From a virus: 61,525 nt of DNA. Below the pieces are notes generated by a model. It was given only the letters and a program-made list of their open reading frames with translations. It did not search any database and was not told where the DNA came from. Within the stretch, counting starts at the first letter, position 1. Each line of letters starts with the position of its first letter. This document shows, piece after piece, positions 32,691 to 39,465 of the stretch. A program made the position numbers and the translations under genes. Location of the stretch: IMG/VR virus record IMGVR_UViG_3300037279_000301, positions 1 through 61,525 of that record; one strand, 5' to 3'.

Positions 32691-32750
32691 GCCCCAATAT
32701 GACCCCACTATAATGATGGTACTCAGCTACTCCTGGGGTCATATTGGGGC
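32691..32750. repeat. 17-bp perfect inverted repeat with 26-nt loop
   Basis: GCCCCAATATGACCCCA (32691-32707) and its exact complement (32734-32750) flank a loop with TATAATGATGGTACT. It lies in a 225-bp gene-free stretch (32636-32860), next to GGCCATACGGCGCC that recurs inverted at 60659-60672. It has no T tract. Possible replication, packaging or regulatory element. I see no gene in this stretch. Confidence 0.7.
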
Positions 32751-32860
32751 CATACGGCGCCATTTTCGTTAAATCCCCCCTTTAAAATCAACGCTTTACA
32801 AAACTTTTTAAGAGGATCGTGCTCGCGTGCTGTATATAGTGCCAATTCTTTTTATTGCTA

Positions 32861-32998
32861 TTAACGAGCGGCAAGTAGGGCTTCGATCAGAAAATGAGCT
32901 CTTAACGCATCGAAATCGCTCAATTTGCAGAGCAATGTATCCAATTCCTTGCGGGCATCTTCACTTGAAATTATTCGCCGCTTAACCTTGATCTCCAT
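32861..32998 (-). CDS. small hypothetical protein (45 aa)
   Basis: Frame MEIKVKRRIISSEDARKEL to EALLAAR, with an excellent GGAGGAAAC ribosome site. Helical after a short basic strand. The 195-bp stretch upstream (33000-33194) holds no frame I can support. Confidence 0.6.
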   Translation of the reverse strand: MEIKVKRRIISSEDARKELDTLLCKLSDFDALRAHFLIEALLAAR

Positions 32999-33194
32999 GT
33001 TTCCTCCTATCGCCACCGTGCATACAGTTCAAATCCTTATTTTTGATTAATAGGCAAAGCATTTTCAGGCGCTTATCTCATTGTCACAACTAGTGCCTAC
33101 GACAATCCTAGCGGCATCGCTGTTGGCGGCCGAGTGAATGTTCGATAAGTGGGCGATTTATCGGCAACCGCCTCAACCGCTCTTTGCGCATCGG

Positions 33195-33440
33195 CTAATG
33201 AGTTGGCGTATCCAGACTAACGTTTTGCTCGGGCGGCAATGCGGGTTTAACCGTCTGCGCATCTCGTGGATTCTTACCGGGATGCCACGAGCAATCGTTG
33301 ACCTCGTAATAAGCGCCCAGACCGTGACCGGCTATAACAGCGGCCTTTGCTTGCTCAGTCAGGTCTACATTGGTATGACAATTCTGCGCCGAGCATACGC
33401 TCGTAGCCAATACAAACAGAATAATTGATAGATACTTTAT
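33195..33440 (-). CDS. small exported protein with signal peptide, apparent ATA start
   Basis: 81 residues if read from ATA at 33438-33440, preceded at 7 nt by AAGGAG. The first 19 residues form a signal peptide (KYLSIILFVLATSVCSA), then QNCHTNVDL and two more Cys. The first canonical alternative (TTG at 33410) would cut the signal peptide. A 34-nt tandem duplication covers the start: the other copy has ATG at the same place but leads to a 12-codon frame. No family recognised. Confidence 0.5.
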   Translation of the reverse strand: MKYLSIILFVLATSVCSAQNCHTNVDLTEQAKAAVIAGHGLGAYYEVNDCSWHPGKNPRDAQTVKPALPPEQNVSLDTPTH

Positions 33441-33510
33441 TGCTGTGCTCCTTTTGATATTAATAGATACTTCATTGCTGGGCCCGATTTTAGAGCGGCC
33501 AAATCTTCCA

Positions 33511-33741
33511 CTATGTCCAATCCTCTGGTATATCCCTACTCCGAAGTTGCCTCCGGAATTCGACCCAATCTTCGTCTTCTTCGAACTGGACCGTAATCAT
33601 CTCAGCCGCTTTGTCTACGGCGGTGTGAACAATAAAAGTTGTCCCAAATAGTTCCCCCCTTCGTTCGAGGAACGACCCGGCAAACAGGACAATATCCGAA
33701 AGTGGGTCATTATTTCTCAAGCTGAATTCGCTTATTAACAT
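33511..33741 (-). CDS. hypothetical protein (76 aa)
   Basis: Starts MLISEFSLRNN with ATAGGAGACAAT upstream. The N-terminus resembles the MxITEL leaders of late genes, though this one is in an early-type region. Acidic, with a Phe/Glu-rich second half. No family recognised. Confidence 0.6.
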   Translation of the reverse strand: MLISEFSLRNNDPLSDIVLFAGSFLERRGELFGTTFIVHTAVDKAAEMITVQFEEDEDWVEFRRQLRSRDIPEDWT

Positions 33742-33749
33742 ATTGTCTC

Positions 33750-33839
33750 CTATTCCGCCTTCACATATCCATTGTCTTCTGCCCAGCTTTCGAGTACTCG
33801 AAAGTCATTGTTTAGCGCATTACTTAAATCAGGTCGCAT
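33750..33839 (-). CDS. very small protein (29 aa)
   Basis: Frame MRPDLSNALNNDFRVLESW to GYVKAE, with AGAGGAAGT directly upstream of the ATG and 8 nt before the next start. It may be a real small protein because the ribosome site is strong and the gene spacing is tight. Confidence 0.48.
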   Translation of the reverse strand: MRPDLSNALNNDFRVLESWAEDNGYVKAE

Positions 33840-33848
33840 ACTTCCTCT

Positions 33849-34130
33849 TTAAACGTAAACTGCGGATTCAACAGCAACGAATGATAAAGTCAGTTCTTCC
33901 GGGTCTCGGAAAAAATCAGCACGGAACCCACCAGTTGACGCCCATTGGGTCTGGCTGCCGGCAACCTCTGCAAGCAAACGTCGGGCAAGCTTCTTAAGGT
34001 CTTCGATAGTAGGAGTGGTTTTCCCCGAATCATGGTATGTCCATCCCGTCAAGGCCATATAAATATGCACCTTTTCGAAATCGAAAGTGTCGATCACCTG
34101 ATCGATTGCCTTTTGGTATTTGTCTATCAT
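33849..34130 (-). CDS. hypothetical protein (93 aa)
   Basis: The start is ATG at 34130 (MIDKYQKAIDQVID), which has AGGAGGAAGT upstream. A helical half is followed by TGGFRADFFRDPEELTLSFV, a strand pair common on small phage proteins. The leader upstream resembles the one before 33195-33440, so the two leaders are duplicated. Function unknown. Confidence 0.6.
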   Translation of the reverse strand: MIDKYQKAIDQVIDTFDFEKVHIYMALTGWTYHDSGKTTPTIEDLKKLARRLLAEVAGSQTQWASTGGFRADFFRDPEELTLSFVAVESAVYV

Positions 34131-34206
34131 ACTTCCTCCTTGTGCTTCTAGTGATATTGATATATACTTCACCGCGCTTCTTTTATCTTACTCAACGAGA
34201 AGGGTT

Positions 34207-34438
34207 TCACTCCTCAAATTTCTTAATTAACTCGTTTTGAATATTTTCATATGCCAATTTCCATATATGCCTACTGTATTCATTCTTGTATACATATGTG
34301 TACTCACTCGGCTATCAAACGTCCGTCATACTTCGATTTATGAGGCGTAATCCATACATAGACACCAAAAACTGTATCTGTTTGCCATAGTTTCGCATAT
34401 GGATAAATTGTTTTAACAAGCGTTTTATAATTTATCAT
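34207..34438 (-). pseudogene. frameshifted paralogue of the 34435-34686 gene
   Basis: From ATG at 34438 (overlapping the upstream stop as ATGA) the frame reads INYKTLVKTIYPYAKLW to RLIAE and stops at TGA. A +1 shift restores SEYTYVYKNEYSRHIWKLAYENIQ (read in two parts) ending KKFEE. Both halves match the neighbour (INYETLVKNVYPDAK and PNLWKLAWDKIQREL). It is a decayed or sequencing-error copy. Confidence 0.6.
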
Positions 34439-34686
34439 TCTGACAATTTCCAGATTAGTTCTCGTTGAATTTTATCCCACGCCAACTTCCATAAATTTGG
34501 ACGATCCTTTGGTGACATATAATCGTATCTAATAGGCGCTGTTATAAAACGAGATCGATGCCAATCGATTGATAACAAAGTATCGCACCAACCGTTAGAA
34601 TAATCCCATGCAGAATAAATCTTGGCATCGGGGTAAACATTTTTCACTAATGTTTCATAATTAATTGAAGAAATTATATTTACCAT
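34435..34686 (-). CDS. hypothetical protein (83 aa) with C-terminal tail
   Basis: Starts MVNIISSINYETLVKNVY and ends KIQRELIWKLSE, again the Leu-Ile-x-x-Leu tail of the SH3-like family on an unrelated body. The start is uncertain by a few codons; it overlaps the previous gene by 26 nt. A frameshifted copy follows. Function unknown. Confidence 0.55.
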   Translation of the reverse strand: MVNIISSINYETLVKNVYPDAKIYSAWDYSNGWCDTLLSIDWHRSRFITAPIRYDYMSPKDRPNLWKLAWDKIQRELIWKLSE

Positions 34687-34885
34687 TAGTTTCGATCTCG
34701 ACCATAGCATTTTGCCAGGCCAGTTTCAGTTTGTGCATATTACGCATCCAGATCATCTTTGCATCCGGATTGGTCGTATTTTTTAGAAGGCGTTCGGTTT
34801 TTTCAATAGCCTTAGCAATCGAGTCGACATCGATAATTGTGGAAGAGATCTGGGCAACTTGTTGCTTGTGAAGTTTAATCATCAT
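34661..34885 (-). CDS. hypothetical protein (74 aa)
   Basis: Start at the first of two Met codons (MMIKLHKQQVAQ); the TTGACA-17-TATTAT promoter ends 6 nt before it, so the transcript should be leaderless. Helical, basic. It leads the unit containing the 34435 gene and its broken copy. Confidence 0.58.
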   Translation of the reverse strand: MMIKLHKQQVAQISSTIIDVDSIAKAIEKTERLLKNTTNPDAKMIWMRNMHKLKLAWQNAMVEIETNGKYNFFN

Positions 34886-34891
34886 ATAATT

Positions 34892-34920
34892 ATAATAGCA
34901 AAGAAAAAAGGAATTGTCAA
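34892..34920 (-). promoter_or_regulatory. sigma70-like promoter, leaderless context
   Basis: Minus strand TTGACA (34915-34920), 17-bp spacer ending TTTGC, TATTAT (34892-34897), 6 nt before the ATG at 34885. Confidence 0.68.
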
Positions 34921-34939
34921 CCGACAATTCCCAATAATT

Positions 34940-35380
34940 TTATGTTTTTGAAAAAAATTGCATTCGTCCAATTTTACAATAAAAATGATATTTTCGAGAT
35001 CGAAATCGAAAATTGTTAAAATACAAAATATTTCGTGGCAATCGAATTGGATCCGATCTTTTTAAAATTGTCGCTGCCAAACTAAAAAATTTTGATTGTG
35101 TTTTGAAATTAACCTGATGTTGGGAAAACTTATGAAATCCAAATTGCCAGTGGTTACCAACGTGGTCGTTAACAATTGAACACACAGTAGCCTTTGGTAA
35201 GGTGTTAAGCCGATTCATAATTACTTCGCCGACAGCGTATTGTCCTAGTAATGGTTCTCCACCGGCTTCTCGAAAAATAGCATTCGCCAAACAAGTTTGA
35301 TCACGCGAAGGTGGCTCTGCATATAAAACCGCAGAGACAAATAGAACCCCGCATAGTATGGTAGTTGTTATTTTAGTCAT
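34940..35380 (-). CDS. SleB-like cell-wall hydrolase with signal peptide (lysis candidate)
   Basis: 146 residues. The signal peptide (1-21, ending LYA) is followed by CLANAIFREAGGEPLLGQYAV, VIMNRL and TVCSIV, the conserved core of the SleB/cell-wall-hydrolase-2 family with its catalytic Glu (REAGGE), then a basic C-terminal half. It acts on peptidoglycan in the periplasm; export via the Sec signal suggests an endolysin. A late promoter 7 nt before the ATG sets late timing. Confidence 0.8.
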   Translation of the reverse strand: MTKITTTILCGVLFVSAVLYAEPPSRDQTCLANAIFREAGGEPLLGQYAVGEVIMNRLNTLPKATVCSIVNDHVGNHWQFGFHKFSQHQVNFKTQSKFFSLAATILKRSDPIRLPRNILYFNNFRFRSRKYHFYCKIGRMQFFSKT

Positions 35381-35387
35381 AGTATAT

Positions 35388-35395
35388 ATTTATAC
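35388..35395 (-). promoter_or_regulatory. T4-type late promoter TATAAATA
   Basis: Perfect TATAAATA on the minus strand 7 nt before the ATG of the SleB-like hydrolase. Confidence 0.7.
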
Positions 35396-35486
35396 CAAAA
35401 ATAACAACTTATGTCAAGTGATTAATTAGTATCGAAATGCATCCTCTAGCGTAGTGAACTTCCGGGGTATCTTTTTCTTTCTGGCT

Positions 35487-37487
35487 TTACCCTTTTATTA
35501 ATCCCCCGCCTAGCGTATTAATTCCTGTGGGCAATGTCGGCAAAATATTTGAATTTGGCATTAATGATGTAGGTATTAATCCGGAGGCCGATAGCGTCTG
35601 ATTATTGACCGCTTCGGTTATCGTCGCGGATAATGCTTGCCCAGAAATCGTTGTTTTATCTATTAAATTTGAAGTCAACCCTAAACCGGTAGTCTCGTCA
35701 ATCCCGGGAATTTGCGAAAGTGCCGATAAACTCGGCAGGGCGGATAGATTAGTTTGTGAAGCAACCGATGCCGCCATACTAGATAATTGGGAGGGAAATG
35801 CGGTTAACGCCGATGGACTAGGAGTCTGTAAAAATATAGCCGACTGGGAAGGTAAATCAATATTAGTCTTTGTACTCGGAGCATGAAAGCGCTGTACAAC
35901 ACTCATAATAATTCCGGTTAATCCTGATAATTTAGTAATTGCTGCCAATGAATCTGAGGCGAACCCAGCAATATTTGCCGGCGTTAACCCAACAGTCGGA
36001 GCCAACGCAATACTATTATTATGGGTTTCCGCAATACCATTATACGCCGATAACAACGAAACATTTGCCAATGTTGGGGCAACATTTTCTAAACTAGCAG
36101 ATGTACTATTAATTAGAACTACACCATTAGCACAGAGCGAATTAATATCAGAATAACTATTGCCGTTACTCAGATATACCGGGGTTGAAATTCCATTCAC
36201 CAAAGCATTCGCAATATTACCGGTATCAGAACTAATATTGCCGTACTGAGTTGTTCCCATTAATTGTTTAATAACCTGAATGGTCGAATATAATGCGTCG
36301 TTATAATTAGTCGACCCTAATATATCATCAACTGTTGGATTACCATTCGCACCAGAACCCGGACCCACCGATGCCTTAAGATTTGAAAAATCAGACACCG
36401 ATACGGGGGCAGGCATTGCCGAAATATTCGGTGTGCCAATCAATGGAATAATTTTATACATCGTTCGTCCTAAATCACCAATTGACGCAATATTATTAAG
36501 TCCGGTTATATTTACACTTAATGCTTTAAGTAACGCATATGAATCGAGAGGAGTCACACCGATAGAAGTTTCGATAGAATTTGTAGCCGCGCTTCCTAAA
36601 ATTATTGGTAACGATAAACAATCCGTCCACACATTAATTTGCGATCCCGACACTCCGAAAAAAGTTATAACGGCATCTAGATCGTTTGTATCTACTAACG
36701 CTGCGTTTGCCGCAATTCCAACCAATGCATCAAATGGATTTAGGGAAGCTACCTGAAAAGTATCATCCGGTGTTTTTCCCATCGGAGCATCTAAAATCAT
36801 AGTAAATAAATCTTTATCAATTATATATGAATTTCCTGTCGATGGATCAACAATAGATTTTCCGAAGAAATTAAGATGTAAATTACCAATTGTATTATCC
36901 CCAGCATTTAATAATTGTAAAAAACAGCCTGCATTACTAAACCCATCGAGCCCATTATATATATCTGACGGTGTCATAAGAGACCCGCATTGTATAAAGG
37001 CTTCCGCTACACCAGATATATTATTACCGGCTATTTCTGAAAACCCACCCGTGACAGATGCATTTGCTCCATTCGGCCATTGAGCCGAAGCTGCGCTGTT
37101 AATTGTTAATGCTGCCTGAGCCGCATAACTTTGAGCCTGACCTAGCGTTTGTAGGAACACATTGGCCGTAGAACTACCCGCAAATAAATTTGAAGTACGA
37201 GCACTTGTTATACTAATTAGTGGTCCGGTTCCTAGGTTAGAACTAAAATCATTGGGAACTTGCCCAAATAACTGGGGAAAAGAATTTGATCCAATACTAC
37301 GCAACGCGATAGTATTGCTGGCAGTAACCCCTACTTCGGCCGCATTGTTATAGATAATATTCCAATTATTAACTGTTTGAATGGAATTATATGCAGAAAG
37401 ATTGGCGCTAATATTCGGCGGCGCCAATCCTTCACCTGCTTGTAATCCTGCGGCTGCTATTAATTGCACACCTGATAATGAGTTCAT
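35487..37487 (-). CDS. putative virion structural protein, Ser/Asn/Ala-rich (666 aa)
   Basis: Low-charge, Ser/Thr/Asn/Ala/Leu-rich throughout, without Lys-rich segments and nearly without Cys, typical of long structural proteins. It ends with Pro/Leu/Ser repeats (PSLSALSQIPG, PTLPTGINTLGGG). It lies in the late block just upstream of the lysis gene in transcription order. A tail, neck or baseplate component is plausible; I cannot name it. Confidence 0.55.
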   Translation of the reverse strand: MNSLSGVQLIAAAGLQAGEGLAPPNISANLSAYNSIQTVNNWNIIYNNAAEVGVTASNTIALRSIGSNSFPQLFGQVPNDFSSNLGTGPLISITSARTSNLFAGSSTANVFLQTLGQAQSYAAQAALTINSAASAQWPNGANASVTGGFSEIAGNNISGVAEAFIQCGSLMTPSDIYNGLDGFSNAGCFLQLLNAGDNTIGNLHLNFFGKSIVDPSTGNSYIIDKDLFTMILDAPMGKTPDDTFQVASLNPFDALVGIAANAALVDTNDLDAVITFFGVSGSQINVWTDCLSLPIILGSAATNSIETSIGVTPLDSYALLKALSVNITGLNNIASIGDLGRTMYKIIPLIGTPNISAMPAPVSVSDFSNLKASVGPGSGANGNPTVDDILGSTNYNDALYSTIQVIKQLMGTTQYGNISSDTGNIANALVNGISTPVYLSNGNSYSDINSLCANGVVLINSTSASLENVAPTLANVSLLSAYNGIAETHNNSIALAPTVGLTPANIAGFASDSLAAITKLSGLTGIIMSVVQRFHAPSTKTNIDLPSQSAIFLQTPSPSALTAFPSQLSSMAASVASQTNLSALPSLSALSQIPGIDETTGLGLTSNLIDKTTISGQALSATITEAVNNQTLSASGLIPTSLMPNSNILPTLPTGINTLGGGLIKG

Positions 37488-37494
37488 ATTGTAT

Positions 37495-37806
37495 TTACCC
37501 CATTAAATTTTGCTTACCAGGCAAAACAATATTACTAATAGCACTAAGATAAGCAGTCTTAAGAGCGTCCCTTACATTAGCCGTGTAGCAAACAATCGCT
37601 GACTTCTTAAGAATAATCGGCTTATCTGGATTGGCACCTATTAATGCCAAGCCTAAACTTAGTCTATCATTAACTGGCATAATTGACCGTGGATTATCCA
37701 AGGAAAAAGTATCGGTGTTCGGTTCCATATAATCTAGGGCAGGAGTAAGGCGTGAAATAATCTCTTCACCGGTTACTAACTTAAAACAATAAATTGTATC
37801 TTCCAT
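37495..37806 (-). CDS. Sm-like fold candidate (103 aa)
   Basis: FKLVTGEEIISRLT near the start followed by NPRSIMPVND and short strands is the pattern of the Sm-like small proteins found in cyanophage-type T4 relatives. It lies directly upstream of the large structural gene. Probably oligomeric; RNA binding is not established. Confidence 0.5.
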   Translation of the reverse strand: MEDTIYCFKLVTGEEIISRLTPALDYMEPNTDTFSLDNPRSIMPVNDRLSLGLALIGANPDKPIILKKSAIVCYTANVRDALKTAYLSAISNIVLPGKQNLMG

Positions 37807-37807
37807 A

Positions 37808-38239
37808 TTATCCCTCTAACTTCTTTAAAATATTTTCTCTTTTAATCATAGTCACTACATTCAAATTTGTCAATGGAAAATTATCCAACACAATTGCACC
37901 ATTTATACCCTGAATTACATCATCGATAATGGCTAAACTAAAATCATGTTTTTTGACGTGTTCTGATAATAGTAATGTATAGAATGCGCCTACCACCTGA
38001 GAGTTAGCACAAAAAATTGTCTGACTGAATAATTCCCACGGCGTTGGCCAATGGGTAATATCTTGTAATTCAAATTGAAACTTTTTGATCTTTGGACTAT
38101 TGTTCCAATTTTTTTGAACTAACTTTACAGCTTCCTCAAACGAAATGGTATCGATATATTTACGAAAGGCTCTGATACTTAAAATCCGCGCCTCAGGTTT
38201 GCCTAGCCAGGCCACTTTAACTTCTTTATTTTTTTCCAT
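37808..38239 (-). CDS. hypothetical protein (143 aa)
   Basis: The start is ATG at 38239 (MEKNKEVKVAWLGK) with AAGGAAAT upstream; the frame upstream overlaps the nuclease gene. It contains WPTPWELFSQTIFCANSQVV and ends LKKLEG. Conserved-looking but unrecognised. Confidence 0.58.
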   Translation of the reverse strand: MEKNKEVKVAWLGKPEARILSIRAFRKYIDTISFEEAVKLVQKNWNNSPKIKKFQFELQDITHWPTPWELFSQTIFCANSQVVGAFYTLLLSEHVKKHDFSLAIIDDVIQGINGAIVLDNFPLTNLNVVTMIKRENILKKLEG

Positions 38240-38249
38240 ATTTCCTTTT

Positions 38250-38936
38250 TCACCACGGAATATTATAATATTCTGCGACTCTAATCCACCACTGGTCGCT
38301 ATATTTGTCAAAATTTGTTTCATCAACTTCAAATCTTTGAAACTCTAAATCACCAGAACACATTAAAATTATACCACGACGTATATTAGTTCCGTATAAT
38401 TCATTATGAGCCAATGCGTATGCGCATAATTGACATCGATAATCTTCAACCCAGGCTTCCTTCTTCGGCCTGTTGGTTTGCTTGTAGTCTAAGATGGCTA
38501 ATTCGCCATCTTTCATTTTTCCGACTAAGTCGGTTGCGCCGGCAAAAAGACCAGGAAAATACAAACTAACTTCCGAACCCAAAAAAATATCTACATCGGA
38601 TAATCCTTTTTCTACAATAACTTTTGCCATATGATAGGCTTGAATTGAATAAGGATTGGTTCCGGGTTCACCCATATAATCGGTTTGCACATAATTTTCA
38701 AGATATTTGTGCATTCTTGTGCCCCTAGAACCCGCGATGGCCGTAATCTCGGCCGGTTTCTCGGCACCTTTATATTTTCGCCAATTATTTAATGCTTGTA
38801 TTGACTCTTCAGATTTTGTTGCGGAAAGTATCGTAGTAACTGATGGGAGACGTTCTCCGTTAGGGCAAGAATATAATCTCTTGCCATTAACAGATTCGCG
38901 ATGCAATGTTTTATAAGGGAACTTTTCAACAACCAT
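38250..38936 (-). CDS. PD-(D/E)XK exonuclease (RecB/Cas4-like)
   Basis: 228 residues. LPSVTTILSATK with GSRGTRMHKYLE (the His of RecB-type nucleases), GATDLVGKM (Asp), and LAILDYKQ (D-x-K catalytic pair) followed by YRCQLCAYALAH are the RecB-family motifs. Related to exonucleases of T4-like cyanophages. It probably degrades or processes DNA ends in replication or recombination. The promoter ends 5 nt before the ATG (leaderless). Confidence 0.85.
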   Translation of the reverse strand: MVVEKFPYKTLHRESVNGKRLYSCPNGERLPSVTTILSATKSEESIQALNNWRKYKGAEKPAEITAIAGSRGTRMHKYLENYVQTDYMGEPGTNPYSIQAYHMAKVIVEKGLSDVDIFLGSEVSLYFPGLFAGATDLVGKMKDGELAILDYKQTNRPKKEAWVEDYRCQLCAYALAHNELYGTNIRRGIILMCSGDLEFQRFEVDETNFDKYSDQWWIRVAEYYNIPW

Positions 38937-38941
38937 AAGTA

Positions 38942-38970
38942 ATTATAGCAGTTCTGTTAGAGATATACAA
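38942..38970 (-). promoter_or_regulatory. sigma70-like promoter of the nuclease gene
   Basis: Minus strand TTGTAT (38965-38970), 17-bp spacer ending CTGC, TATAAT (38942-38947), 5 nt before the ATG. Confidence 0.7.
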
Positions 38971-38971
38971 G

Positions 38972-39454
38972 CTACTTTCTAGAGGCCGCGCGTTTGGCCA
39001 TAGATTGAACCAAACCACCGGATGATATACTAACGTCTTCTCGCTCTTGATCTTCATCAGAAGTATCTGCCGATGCACTTTCTCCCTCGTCCGGGGCCTG
39101 AAAATCTTCAGGATTAAATTCTTCCTCGGATTCCTCTGGAACTTCATCTGAAGGTTCATTTTCAAAATCATTTGGAGAAAATTCATCAGGTACTGCCATC
39201 GGAATTTCCTCTTCCCCTAAGGAAAGGGTAACCTGATTCTTATTAATAGATTTAATTTCGTGGGAAATACTAGGGTCCTTAGTTAACTCGGCCAATTGGG
39301 AATACGTAATATGTATTCCCAAAAGATCGATTAATTTCTTGACCGAAATCACCGGCTCTAACCCCTTATCTTCGGCTTTATGCTTCAAAAATGACAAGAC
39401 AGTAATTAGTTTATTCCGTAATAATGGATCAGTTTTAGTTTGCGGCATTGGCAT
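38972..39454 (-). CDS. acidic protein with disordered tail (160 aa)
   Basis: The N-terminal 90 residues are structured (NKLITVLSFLKHKAEDKG, SVKKLIDLLGI), then a long Asp/Glu/Ser/Pro tail ends in basic AKRAASRK. AAGGATAAAAATC precedes the start. It follows the 680-residue late gene. Possibly a scaffold-like or DNA-mimic protein, but unrecognised. Confidence 0.55.
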   Translation of the reverse strand: MPMPQTKTDPLLRNKLITVLSFLKHKAEDKGLEPVISVKKLIDLLGIHITYSQLAELTKDPSISHEIKSINKNQVTLSLGEEEIPMAVPDEFSPNDFENEPSDEVPEESEEEFNPEDFQAPDEGESASADTSDEDQEREDVSISSGGLVQSMAKRAASRK

Positions 39455-39465
39455 GATTTTTATCC

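Noticed and set aside
33000-33194. Two short minus-strand frames in the stretch between 32998 and 33195
   Set aside because: Neither has a start with a ribosome site; likely untranslated leader.
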